64,000 nt of DNA. Origin: Victivallaceae bacterium (GTDB lineage Bacteria > Verrucomicrobiota > Lentisphaeria > Victivallales > Victivallaceae). Location of the stretch: assembly GCA_028709805.1 (NCBI GenBank), contig JAQUTL010000007.1, positions 1-64,000 of the forward strand, read 5' to 3'. A program made the position numbers and the translations under genes. This document shows positions 33,173 through 41,414 of this stretch, in pieces (within the stretch, counting starts at the first letter, position 1; each line of letters opens with the position of its first letter). The notes below the pieces were generated by a model that made no database searches, was not told where the DNA came from, and saw only the letters and a list, made by a program, of their open reading frames with translations.

Positions 33173-34306
33173 CTACGGAAGTTTGTCGGCCTTGAACGCG
33201 GCGGCGATTTTGCCCAGTTCGTCGGGAATGGCGATCTTCTGCGGGCATTTCTCCACGCATGCGCCGCAGTTGACGCACTGCGACGCCGGTCCGGAAATAA
33301 CGCCGTAGCTCTGCCGCGCCGCCCACTCTCCGCCGCTCACGCAATACTCGTTCCACACCGCGAAGTTTTCCGGAATGGCAACACCGTTGGGACAATCGCA
33401 ATAACGGCAGCCGGTGCATTTGACGGTTCCGGCTCTGAGATAGGCGCGCACCACGCGGTTCAGCAGTTTGTTTTCCTCGCCGGACACCGGACGGAATCCG
33501 GTGAATGTGGCAAGGTTGTCCGCCAGCTGTTCCGGGGTGGACATGCCGCTCAGCACGGTAAGCACCCGGTCGAATGTGGCGGCGTATCTCAGCCCCCACG
33601 ACGCCGGTGACGCCTCCGGGTCGGCGGCGGCCAGCATCTTCACCGTATCGGGCGTGAGTTTTGCCAGCGCTCCGCCGCGCAGCGGCTCCATCACAATCAC
33701 CGGCAGATCGAATTCGGCCAGCACTTCGTACTGCTCGCGCGAGCGGTAAAGCTCCCAGTCCAGATAATTAAGCTGGATCTGGGCGAAATCCCACGGGCGG
33801 GCGGCGGCGATCATGCGCAGGACCTCCGGCGAATCATGAAATGAAAAGCCGAGAAACCGGATTTTCCCCTCCTGTTTCATCCGGGAAAGGAAATCAAACG
33901 CGTGAAGTTTTTCGGCTTTTTCAAACAGTTCGCGGCCCATTGCGTGAAACAGATAGAAATCGAAGTATTCCGTGCCGCATTTCTCAAGCTGACGACGGAA
34001 CATCGGTTCAAGGTCGGCCTCGGTCTCCACGTTCCAGAACGGCATTTTATCGGCCAGAAAATAGGAGTCGCGCGGATATTTTCCCAGCGCTTTGCCGGCA
34101 AAAATCTCGCTTTCACCCTCATGATACGGCCATGCGGTATCAAAATAATTTATGCCGGCGGCATAAGCCGCGTCGATCAGTTTTTCCGCCGCGTCAAAGT
34201 CGATCTTCGCCTTGCCGGGTTCGACCGCGGGCAGCCGCATCAGCCCGAATCCTAAAAGTGAAACGTCTATTCCGAGTTTTCGATTGCTTCGTCTGCTTAC
34301 GCTCAT
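33173..34306 (-). CDS. aldo/keto reductase with C-terminal 4Fe-4S ferredoxin domain
   Basis: Protein of 377 residues. N-terminal (beta/alpha)8 barrel with the AKR tetrad Asp56, Tyr61 (FDTAWPYHEGESE), Lys87 (LADKMPF) and His121 (LFHAMG). The C-terminal 80 residues carry CTGCRYCDCPNG (about 295) and CVNCGACVEKCP (about 345), which can bind one or two 4Fe-4S clusters. This 'putative oxidoreductase of the aldo/keto reductase family' with ferredoxin tail is common in strict anaerobes; substrate unknown. Converges with pnp. Confidence 0.9.
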   Translation of the reverse strand: MSVSRRSNRKLGIDVSLLGFGLMRLPAVEPGKAKIDFDAAEKLIDAAYAAGINYFDTAWPYHEGESEIFAGKALGKYPRDSYFLADKMPFWNVETEADLEPMFRRQLEKCGTEYFDFYLFHAMGRELFEKAEKLHAFDFLSRMKQEGKIRFLGFSFHDSPEVLRMIAAARPWDFAQIQLNYLDWELYRSREQYEVLAEFDLPVIVMEPLRGGALAKLTPDTVKMLAAADPEASPASWGLRYAATFDRVLTVLSGMSTPEQLADNLATFTGFRPVSGEENKLLNRVVRAYLRAGTVKCTGCRYCDCPNGVAIPENFAVWNEYCVSGGEWAARQSYGVISGPASQCVNCGACVEKCPQKIAIPDELGKIAAAFKADKLP

Positions 34307-34357
34307 ATTTTCTCCGAGGCCGCCGGAAGCGGCGCGTGACGGGGTTGATATTGGAAT

Positions 34358-35668
34358 TCAGATGTCCTTGCTTACCCGCATCGAGCAAAGTTTGGGGCCG
34401 CACATGGTGCAGAAGTGGTCGCCCGACGCGGAAGCGCCGGATTCTCCGGTGCGGCTGCGTTCGTTCAGCGCCTCGTCGCGCAACTCGCGGGCCTTGGCCG
34501 GGTCAAGCGCAAGGTTGAACTGCGCCTCCCAGTCAAATGCGGCGCGGGCGTCACTGATCGCATCGTCGCGCTCGCGGGCGCCGGGAACGCCTTTGGCGAT
34601 ATCGCCGGCGTGGGCGGCGATCTTATAGGCGATCACGCCGTCACGCACGTCGCGGGCGTTGGGCAGGCCGAGATGCTCCTTCGGCGTGACATAGCAAAGC
34701 ATGGCGGCGCCGTGCATGGCGGCGACCGCCGCGCCGATTGCGCTGGAAATATGGTCGTACCCGGGGGAGCAGTCGATCACCACCGGACCGAGGACATAGA
34801 ACGGCGCGTCGCCGCACCAGACACGTTCGATTTCCATGTTGAAACCGACCTGGTCAAGCGGAATGTGTCCGGGACCCTCGATCATCACCTGCACTCCGGC
34901 GGCGCGGCAGCGGGCGGCCAGAATACCGAGTTCGCGGAGTTCGGCCAGCTGTGCCGGATCGGACGCGTCGGCCAGACAGCCCGGACGCATGCCGTCTCCC
35001 AGCGACAGCGTGACGTCAAATTCCCGGCAGATGTCGAGAATCCGGTCAAAACAACTGTAAAACGGGTTGTCGCATTTATTTTCGGACATGTGGCGGGCGA
35101 TCAGCGCTCCGCCGCGGCTGACGATCCGCAGTTTACGAGCTCTTGCCGCCGGAAGCTGATCCGGGCGCAGACCGGCGTGAACCGTCATATAGTCCACCCC
35201 CTGCTCGGCCTGACGGCGAATGACCGCCAGAATGGCATCCTCGGAAAGGTCGACGCCGTCACCCTCGCCGCAGGCCAATTCGTAGATCGGAACCGTGCCG
35301 ATCGGTACCGGCGACGCGTCGATGATCGTCCGCCGGGTGAAGTCAAGATTGTCGCCGGTGCTAAGATCCATCACCGTGTCGGCGCCGAACTCGATCGCCG
35401 CTTTCAGTTTTACGACTTCGGCCTGCGGACAGCTCGATAAACTCGACGTTCCGATGTTGGCGTTTATCTTTGTTTTCAGCTGACGGCCGATGCCCATCGG
35501 TTTCAGATTTTTGTGGTTGACGTTGGCCGGTATCACCACGCGGCCGACCGCCACCTCGTCCCGCAGATATTCCGGATTCAACCGTTCCGCCGCCGCCACT
35601 ATCATCATTTCCTGAGTGATTTCGCCAACTTGCGCCCGGGCGATCTGAGTCTTGACCTTGCCTTCCAT
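34358..35668 (-). CDS. thiC: phosphomethylpyrimidine synthase (ThiC, short form)
   Basis: Protein of 436 residues. Radical-SAM enzyme converting aminoimidazole ribotide to hydroxymethylpyrimidine phosphate for thiamine. Visible signatures: the N-terminal TQIARAQVGEITQEM, GADTVMDLSTG, MIEGPGHIPLDQ, and the C-terminal cluster CTMCGPKLCSM (C-x2-C-x4-C). It is the short form typical of anaerobes, lacking the N-terminal extension of proteobacterial ThiC. It is preceded by a TPP riboswitch on the same strand, so expression should fall when thiamine pyrophosphate is high. No other thi gene adjoins. Confidence 0.97.
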   Translation of the reverse strand: MEGKVKTQIARAQVGEITQEMMIVAAAERLNPEYLRDEVAVGRVVIPANVNHKNLKPMGIGRQLKTKINANIGTSSLSSCPQAEVVKLKAAIEFGADTVMDLSTGDNLDFTRRTIIDASPVPIGTVPIYELACGEGDGVDLSEDAILAVIRRQAEQGVDYMTVHAGLRPDQLPAARARKLRIVSRGGALIARHMSENKCDNPFYSCFDRILDICREFDVTLSLGDGMRPGCLADASDPAQLAELRELGILAARCRAAGVQVMIEGPGHIPLDQVGFNMEIERVWCGDAPFYVLGPVVIDCSPGYDHISSAIGAAVAAMHGAAMLCYVTPKEHLGLPNARDVRDGVIAYKIAAHAGDIAKGVPGARERDDAISDARAAFDWEAQFNLALDPAKARELRDEALNERSRTGESGASASGDHFCTMCGPKLCSMRVSKDI

Positions 35669-35700
35669 AATCTATCAACAGCTCCTTTTTAGAGGTACAA

Positions 35701-35801
35701 GAAGCCGATGAAAACTCCCTGCGCCGACATTACGCCAGTATATTATTCAAGCGATGTTCATCCGCCGCCGGAAGCCGATGAAAACTCCCTGCGCCGACAT
35801 T
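35701..35801. repeat. 31-bp direct repeat, 70 bp apart, in the thiC leader
   Basis: The 31 bp at 35701-35731 recur exactly at 35771-35801. The upstream copy (minus-strand sense, 35801-35771) forms the 3' arm of the TPP riboswitch; the second lies further along, before the thiC start at 35668. Confidence 0.85.
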
Positions 35802-35870
35802 GCTCGTTCAGGTTCTAAGGGTATGATCTCAGCCGTTTACGCCGATCCGGCGGCGGCACCCCCGCAAATC
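35771..35870 (-). promoter_or_regulatory. TPP riboswitch (THI element) upstream of thiC
   Basis: In minus-strand order the conserved blocks appear: GCGGGGGTGCC (35865-35855), CTGAGA (35832-35827), ATACCCTTAGAACCTGA (close to the consensus ACCC..GAACCTGA) and the closing stem region. These match the TPP-sensing aptamer. The expression platform would lie between about 35770 and 35680, where a partial copy of the aptamer's 3' arm is found. Confidence 0.92.
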
Positions 35871-35879
35871 TTTTCATAT

Positions 35880-35907
35880 AATATAGCAGAAAATGCGTCG
35901 ATTGCAA
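35880..35907 (-). promoter_or_regulatory. putative promoter of the thiC riboswitch transcript
   Basis: On the minus strand TTGCAA (35907-35902), 16-bp spacer, TATATT (35885-35880), about 10-15 bp before the riboswitch start. Confidence 0.5.
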
Positions 35908-36017
35908 TCCGCGACGAAAAATACGGAACCGGATATGCCGTCAGTAAACGCTGACCCAAAAAACAGAAAAGGCCGAAACACGAAGACGGCAAAGCCAAAA
36001 TCCAATGCCGAATATTT

Positions 36018-39000
36018 TTACGGCAATGCTTTTTCGCCGGCAGACGGTATTGCGCTCTTCACCACATAGATCAGGTTGCCGTCGGCATCGAACACCGGAT
36101 CGGCCGTCACGGTGAATCGGCCGCCGCGGAACGTCACCTCGCGGATTACCTTTTTCCCGGTGCGGACGGCCTCCGCCACCGGCAGTTCGCCGGCGGCGAT
36201 AAAGTCGGCGCAGAATATTTTCCGATTGCTGACGGTGTTCAGCTCGGTCCCGGAAACTCCGGCGAGCTGCGCAACCCTTGTGTTTAAGCTGATCAGTTCG
36301 CCGGCGCTGTCATATATCCATACCGGAATATTGATGTGATTGATTATCCGCCGCCGCTCGTCGCCGGCCTGGCCGATCTTCGCCAGCTGCCGCGACCGGA
36401 TCATCGCCAACGCAACAATGTTGGCCACCGCCTCCAGCGCCCGCTCGTCGCCGCCGGTGACCCGTTTCCAATCCGCGGCGAACGCCACCGAGAACGCCCC
36501 CCAGATCCGTCCGCCCGCCATGACCGGAGTGATGATTATTGACTTCATCGGATAATTGCCGGTGCAAGCCTCCAGCTCACAGAACTCCCGGCTGTTTTTA
36601 AATCTGTTATAAATCTTCTGTTCTCCGCGGCAAAGCGCCTCCATGTCTCCGGCGCAGATGCGGAAAAACGCATTGACCCCGGCCGAACCGAGTTCGGGAA
36701 TGTTCGGACCGCGCCACTCCCGGTGAAGCCGCATCCCCTTTCCTTCGTCAAAAACGATGACCATTATCCGGTCGCAGTGCATCTGTTCAACAATTGTATT
36801 CATCAGCGTGGCGAGATTTTTTTCAAAGTCCGGCTCCACCGCCACCGCCTTCAATATCCGGTTGACAAGCTGTTCATTGTCCAGCAGCGTCTTCAGTTCG
36901 GTGATATCGATGGCCGCCCCCAGAAGCAGTTTGGCGCCGTCGCCACCGATGTATTTGCGTTTGACCGTCTTCAGGCAATGGCGCACTTTCGAGCCGTCGA
37001 AGACCACCTGCATAAATTCGTTCATGATGCCGCGCGAAGCCATTGTCTCCTCGTCATGCTTCTGAAACTGCTCGATGTCTCCGCTTCCCGCAAAAAGCTC
37101 GGCGTTGTTCCGTCCGACAATTTCAGAGCGCGACATTCCGGCGAACCGTTCAAAGGCCTCGTTGACCATGACATAGCGGAAGTCTTTGCCGGCGTCTTTC
37201 GCAAAAAACAGAAACGGCAGCGAATTGACCACCGTGTTCCACAACTCCATGTTTGACTGAAGCTTGCCGGCTCCGCGAATCACCTCGGTCACCTCCTGGA
37301 TCGCCCCGAAAACCATCATGGCCTTTGACGGCCGGCTCCGGTCCACGCTGCCGATGGAGCGGAAATAACGCAGCTCGCCGTTGTAGTCGGAGCGGTAGAC
37401 GATGGACACCTGGTCCGCCTGACCGGAGAGCAGCCGGCTGAACTGGCCGCCGAAAAGTTCAATGTCCTCTTTGAATATCCACCGGTTCCACGGCACCGGA
37501 ACGCCGTCCTCAAACGCCCACATCTCCGGAAAAAGTTTTGATCCGGTTATCTCTCCGGTGTCGATATTATATTCTATGGTGGCGGTACGGGTAAAATCGG
37601 CGCAGTAATCAAAGAGCCGCTTCAAGCGCTCGGAGTCGCAGCCGCCGCTGTCCGGAAGGTGACGGCAAACCAGAATGACGCCGAGCATCACCCCGGCCTT
37701 GTCGCGTATCGGAGCCGCGCCGCAGGAGACCCGGCGGCGATGGCCGTCAAGTGAAATCAGATCGCCGTCGAACTTGGTTTCGGCGGCGGCGCCGGACTTC
37801 AGCGCGGTAGAGACCGGCGAGGGCAGCGGACTGTCGTTCTCATGATCGACAAGTCGCAGTATGGAATCGGCCGCGGTTCCCTTCACATCACCCATCCGGC
37901 AGCCGACCAGTTCTTCAGCCGCGCTGTTCATTACAGTTATCCGGCCGTCGCGGTCGGTGGCGATGACCGCGTCGCCGATGCTGCGCAGAATAAGCTGAAA
38001 ACGTTCGGAGGAGTCCTGAGCCGACTGTATGGCTGCTTCAAGCTCGGAAACATCGATCGCGGCTCCCAGCAGGAGGCGGGTGCCGTCGCAGTCGAGAAAT
38101 GGACGCCGGATTATTTTGCACACCACCGGAGCGCCGTCGTCGCGGCGGAACCTGAACATTTTTTCCAGCGCGGCGCCCGGCGAGGTCATAGCCTCCTCGT
38201 CGTCGCGGCGCAGGGCGGACGCCACATTTTTCGGGAAAATCTGGAAATCATCCGAACCGACCACACCACCCTCCGAGCGCCGGAAGAAACTGTGCGTATT
38301 GCGGTTGGCGAAAACATAACGGTAATTATTGTCGACGTCTTTAGCGTAAATGCAGATCGGCAGCGAATTTATGACTATATCCCACATCCGGGTGTTTTTG
38401 CGCAGCTGTGCGGTCAGCTCTTCGGCCTTGCGCCGGGCATCCTGAAGCTCGGTATTGTCGTTGGCGGACCAAATGACGGAGTTTTCTCCGAACAATCCGG
38501 CATCAAGCGGCGAAAAAGTCACCGACCGTTTGACTCCGTTGCATTCATAATCAATGGTGCGTTCACGGCCGTCGGCCAGTACCGCGTCCACGGCTGCACG
38601 GAATTTTACCGCATCCACATCCGGCAGCTCTTCAATCCTGCGGTAATCCTCCACCCGGCCGTCACTCTGCGAGAAGAGAATTTCACCGCGCCGGCCGCAG
38701 ACGCCGATGCGCCCCGGCAGCGCGCGGTAAAACCGCATCGCCCGCCGCGCCGCACGGCGAACCGCAAGCGTGTAGCCACCGAAAATCCCGGCCAGCAATA
38801 GAACCACGAGGCCGAGCAGCAGCAAATCGTCCCTATGGCCATGCCACAACGCAACCGGATCAAGCGAAATAAGGCTGCCGCCGGAGATTTTTTCCCGACC
38901 GTCCTCCGGTCGGCATCGGCGGTCAGCCACGGACCGGTCGATTGCTGCCGCCGACACAGCCTGACCGGCGGCGCCGTTCATGATTTGTGTTGTTTCGGGC

Positions 39001-39101
39001 GCGGCGGCGCTCCGCCCGTCCGGCGGCAGCAGCACCTGACCCGCCGCAACCGCGGAGACACTCAGCAGCAAACAGCATAACAGCTTGCGGACGTCATTCA
39101 T
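36018..39101 (-). CDS. membrane-anchored multi-PAS/GAF sensor protein without output domain
   Basis: Protein of 1027 residues from ATG 39101, preceded by GGGAGGAGGAGCG. A signal peptide (KLLCCLLLSVSAVAAGQ) and one membrane helix (LLLLGLVVLLLAGIFGGYTL, about 95-115) are followed by cytoplasmic sensors: PAS-like regions (FYRALPGRIGVCGRRGEIL; MWDIVINSLPICIYAKD; FQLILRSIGDAVIATDRDG; SLPFLFFAKDAGKDFRYV), a GAF domain (IVEQMHCDRIMVIVFDEG to ALEAVANIVALAMI, about 775-920) and a last PAS-like domain (NHINIPVWIYDSAGELISL). The protein stops after this domain: there is no histidine kinase, GGDEF, EAL or phosphatase module. Either the output is a partner protein or the gene was truncated. No frameshift was found downstream. 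Ligand unknown. Confidence 0.75.
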   Translation of the reverse strand: MNDVRKLLCCLLLSVSAVAAGQVLLPPDGRSAAAPETTQIMNGAAGQAVSAAAIDRSVADRRCRPEDGREKISGGSLISLDPVALWHGHRDDLLLLGLVVLLLAGIFGGYTLAVRRAARRAMRFYRALPGRIGVCGRRGEILFSQSDGRVEDYRRIEELPDVDAVKFRAAVDAVLADGRERTIDYECNGVKRSVTFSPLDAGLFGENSVIWSANDNTELQDARRKAEELTAQLRKNTRMWDIVINSLPICIYAKDVDNNYRYVFANRNTHSFFRRSEGGVVGSDDFQIFPKNVASALRRDDEEAMTSPGAALEKMFRFRRDDGAPVVCKIIRRPFLDCDGTRLLLGAAIDVSELEAAIQSAQDSSERFQLILRSIGDAVIATDRDGRITVMNSAAEELVGCRMGDVKGTAADSILRLVDHENDSPLPSPVSTALKSGAAAETKFDGDLISLDGHRRRVSCGAAPIRDKAGVMLGVILVCRHLPDSGGCDSERLKRLFDYCADFTRTATIEYNIDTGEITGSKLFPEMWAFEDGVPVPWNRWIFKEDIELFGGQFSRLLSGQADQVSIVYRSDYNGELRYFRSIGSVDRSRPSKAMMVFGAIQEVTEVIRGAGKLQSNMELWNTVVNSLPFLFFAKDAGKDFRYVMVNEAFERFAGMSRSEIVGRNNAELFAGSGDIEQFQKHDEETMASRGIMNEFMQVVFDGSKVRHCLKTVKRKYIGGDGAKLLLGAAIDITELKTLLDNEQLVNRILKAVAVEPDFEKNLATLMNTIVEQMHCDRIMVIVFDEGKGMRLHREWRGPNIPELGSAGVNAFFRICAGDMEALCRGEQKIYNRFKNSREFCELEACTGNYPMKSIIITPVMAGGRIWGAFSVAFAADWKRVTGGDERALEAVANIVALAMIRSRQLAKIGQAGDERRRIINHINIPVWIYDSAGELISLNTRVAQLAGVSGTELNTVSNRKIFCADFIAAGELPVAEAVRTGKKVIREVTFRGGRFTVTADPVFDADGNLIYVVKSAIPSAGEKALP

Positions 39102-39226
39102 TTTCCACGCTCCTCCTCCCGGATGCCGGCAGCGCAGCGCCGTCTCCGCGGAAAAAATCAAAGACAACAATACCGCTTAAAACATGCGGCGATAATTTAA
39201 CGCCGACCAATATAATTTACAACCCG

Positions 39227-39466
39227 TCAGTTCCGGTGCTTGCGCAAAATACACATCGAATTGCAGCGCGGACAGCGGGCAACGTTCATCTGATCCTTGA
39301 CAATAAAGGAATGATGACAATTATCGCAGGTGAAAAGTTTTCCTTTGCTTAATTCCCAGTCGGCGCGCCGCTTGCGCCCGGCCTCCCGCAGCCAGAGAAA
39401 AACCAGTACGGCCAGCCATATCGCTGAATAAAACAGCAGTGCTTCCGCCAGCGTAAGTTTCAGCAT
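39227..39466 (-). CDS. small membrane protein with zinc ribbon
   Basis: Protein of 79 residues: one N-terminal membrane helix (LLFYSAIWLAVLVFLWL) and a cytoplasmic zinc ribbon (CDNCHHSFIVKD, then CPRCNSMC). Family not named. ATG follows AGGAGTGACCGGGA and lies 7 bp after the TonB-like gene, so it belongs to the ExbB/ExbD/TonB operon. It might be an assembly or regulatory factor; that is a guess from position. Confidence 0.65.
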   Translation of the reverse strand: MLKLTLAEALLFYSAIWLAVLVFLWLREAGRKRRADWELSKGKLFTCDNCHHSFIVKDQMNVARCPRCNSMCILRKHRN

Positions 39467-39472
39467 TCCCGG

Positions 39473-40186
39473 TCACTCCTTCCGCCAGCGGACATTGATC
39501 TGGCGGCGTCCGTCGCGCTTGGTGGAACGCAGCACCGCGCCCACCGCCCAGTTCTCCAGTTCCGGAATGCCGCAGCCGCGCAGCACGGTTATCCGCGGCA
39601 GTCCGCCGTCCGCTCCGAAGGAAATCATAATATTCGACTCGGCCGCCGTTATTTTCTCCAGCAACGGACGCAGCGCGGCCGGAAATTCGCACTTTTCCGG
39701 AACGCCGTCCACATCGATCAGCGGAAATTCGACCTTCCCGTCGGGTTGCCTCCTTAACAACGCCGCGCTGCAGAGCGGCAGCGGCGACCGGTCAGAAACC
39801 GGCGCGACAAGTTTCAAATCAACTCCGGTTTCCAGCGGCGGCGGTTGCGGCACGTTTTCCGCCGCCCGGTATTCCGGCGGCGGCAGCGCGGCGCGAAAAT
39901 CAGGAGTTCGCATCACATAACTGAACCCGATATTCTGCGAACCGGCGGCAAAGGCGGACGGATCGTTTCCGGCCAGATATCCGGCCAGCTCCTGACTCCA
40001 AGCCTCCGGCATCGCGTCAAAATCCCACAGTCTCACCGGCGGCAGCGCCGCCTCCGACGCCTTGACCACCGGCCGGTCGGCCTTGAATCCGCACAACAGC
40101 AACCCGTGAAACGCCAACGCGACAAGCAGCGCGGCAATCACTTCATTCCGGCGGAAATGCCGGTCGCTGTAATGACTTTCGATCAT
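39473..40186 (-). CDS. TonB-like energy-transducing protein
   Basis: Protein of 237 residues. A short cytoplasmic start, one membrane helix (VIAALLVALAFHGLLLCGF, about 15-35), a periplasmic spacer, and a C-terminal domain with ITVLRGCGIPELENWAVGAV followed by a last strand (INVRWRKE), the TonB C-terminal layout. The long Pro-rich spacer of classical TonB is mostly absent. ATG 40186 overlaps the exbD stop (ATGA) and lacks its own ribosome-binding site, so it is coupled. With ExbB/ExbD it would transmit proton-motive force to outer-membrane partners, none of which is in the window. Confidence 0.7.
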   Translation of the reverse strand: MIESHYSDRHFRRNEVIAALLVALAFHGLLLCGFKADRPVVKASEAALPPVRLWDFDAMPEAWSQELAGYLAGNDPSAFAAGSQNIGFSYVMRTPDFRAALPPPEYRAAENVPQPPPLETGVDLKLVAPVSDRSPLPLCSAALLRRQPDGKVEFPLIDVDGVPEKCEFPAALRPLLEKITAAESNIMISFGADGGLPRITVLRGCGIPELENWAVGAVLRSTKRDGRRQINVRWRKE

Positions 40187-40650
40187 TGAAACACTGTCTG
40201 TCTGGTTCCGGGCCGCGGCATTGAAGCGCGAATCACCGGCAGGTTGGCCCGCAGCGCAAGCGCCTCGATCTCAAACGCATCGCCGTACGGCACGCGACGG
40301 TCGCAGTAAATCACGATCCCCGCATTGGAATGGTTCAGGCCAAGCCCGGCCAGCTCGGCTTTCAACGTGTCCAGCGTAACCTGCTTGTTGTTGAAATAGA
40401 TCAGATTGCCGCGCGGCGACCACGCCACCGTGATGATGTGCCGCTCCAGCATTCCGGAGGAATAACCGCCGTCCGACCGGGGAAGCTCCACCTGAACTCC
40501 GGAAATCTGGATGAACGAACTCGACAGCAGGAAAAACAGCAGCAGAATAAAGAACACGTCCACCATCGGAGTCAGATCCGGTCGGCCGTGAAACATTTTA
40601 AGCGACGAGCGTATTTTGCGCTCATGAATCGCAGTTCCGTCGAGTTTCAC
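40183..40650 (-). CDS. exbD: ExbD/TolR-family biopolymer transport protein
   Basis: Protein of 155 residues. PDLTPMVDVFFILLLFFLLSSSFI is the single membrane helix with the conserved proton-channel Asp; the periplasmic part ends with IVIYCDRRVPYGDAFEIEALALRANLPVIRAS, typical of ExbD/TolR. It starts at GTG 40650, immediately after the exbB stop, with GGGGAAGAG inside the exbB end. Forms a proton channel with the ExbB-like protein. Confidence 0.9.
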   Translation of the reverse strand: MKLDGTAIHERKIRSSLKMFHGRPDLTPMVDVFFILLLFFLLSSSFIQISGVQVELPRSDGGYSSGMLERHIITVAWSPRGNLIYFNNKQVTLDTLKAELAGLGLNHSNAGIVIYCDRRVPYGDAFEIEALALRANLPVIRASMPRPGTRQTVFQ

Positions 40651-41319
40651 TTACTCTTCCCCGTTGTTTACGGCGATTGTCGTCGTACGATTGTCGCTTC
40701 CGGTGGCGTGCTGCTCAAAAAACTTCTTCATCTCGCGCGCCGCCTTTTCCATGTCCAGCGTCATCGCGTCCACCCTGGACACCAGATAATTGTATGCCAC
40801 ATAGCAGGGAATCGCCACCGCCAGACCGGCCGCCGTGGTCAGCAGCGCCATGTTGAGCGAGCCGGAAAGCACCGTGCTGGTCAGATGGGTCGATTCGGCT
40901 GCGGCCACCGTCTGAAACAGCCGGATCATCGCCAGCACCGTGCCGAAAAGCCCGAGCAGCGGGGCGACATAGCCGATCGTGCCCAGCACCGGGAGGTTGC
41001 GCTCCAGCTTGGGGACTTCGGTCAACGCCGCCTCTTCCGCCGCAACATCAAGTTCGCGGTCACCGCGCTCGCAGGCCAGAATCATCGCGGTCAACACCCG
41101 CGCCGCCGGACCGGGCGTATGGTCGCACAGACTGATCGCTTCGATGAAGCCGTCGCGCCGCAGAACGTTGGTCAACCCCTTCATCAGCTCGTCCACCTTG
41201 ATCTGGTCGCGGTGAAACTGAAACCACTTTTCCAGAAAGACATACACCGCGATCAAACTGGACAGCAGTATCAGCCACATCACCGGCCCGCCGTCACGCA
41301 TTAATTCAAAAAACAACAT
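40651..41319 (-). CDS. exbB: MotA/TolQ/ExbB-family proton channel protein
   Basis: Protein of 222 residues with three membrane helices (about 13-32, 110-130, 150-180). The family core LGTIGYVAPLLGLFGTVLAMIRLF and LTTAAGLAVAIPCYVAYNYL is clear. ATG follows AGGAGATAAAGC. First gene of the exbB-exbD-tonB-zinc ribbon set. TolQ versus ExbB cannot be separated on sequence alone; the adjacent TonB-like protein favours ExbB. Confidence 0.92.
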   Translation of the reverse strand: MLFFELMRDGGPVMWLILLSSLIAVYVFLEKWFQFHRDQIKVDELMKGLTNVLRRDGFIEAISLCDHTPGPAARVLTAMILACERGDRELDVAAEEAALTEVPKLERNLPVLGTIGYVAPLLGLFGTVLAMIRLFQTVAAAESTHLTSTVLSGSLNMALLTTAAGLAVAIPCYVAYNYLVSRVDAMTLDMEKAAREMKKFFEQHATGSDNRTTTIAVNNGEE

Positions 41320-41414
41320 GCTTTATCTCCTGTAGTATAATTTCATCCGTCAAGCGGACGCCTCCCACTCCGCCGCGGCGGTTCCGGGCGGACGGCGACA
41401 CCGCGTTTACCAAA

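Noticed and set aside
30831-33599. Minus-strand open frame of 922 codons
   Set aside because: Entirely antisense to pnp and the end of the aldo/keto reductase gene; composition is typical of a shadow frame.
37842-38801. Plus-strand open frame of 319 codons
   Set aside because: Antisense to the PAS/GAF protein gene; no recognisable domain.
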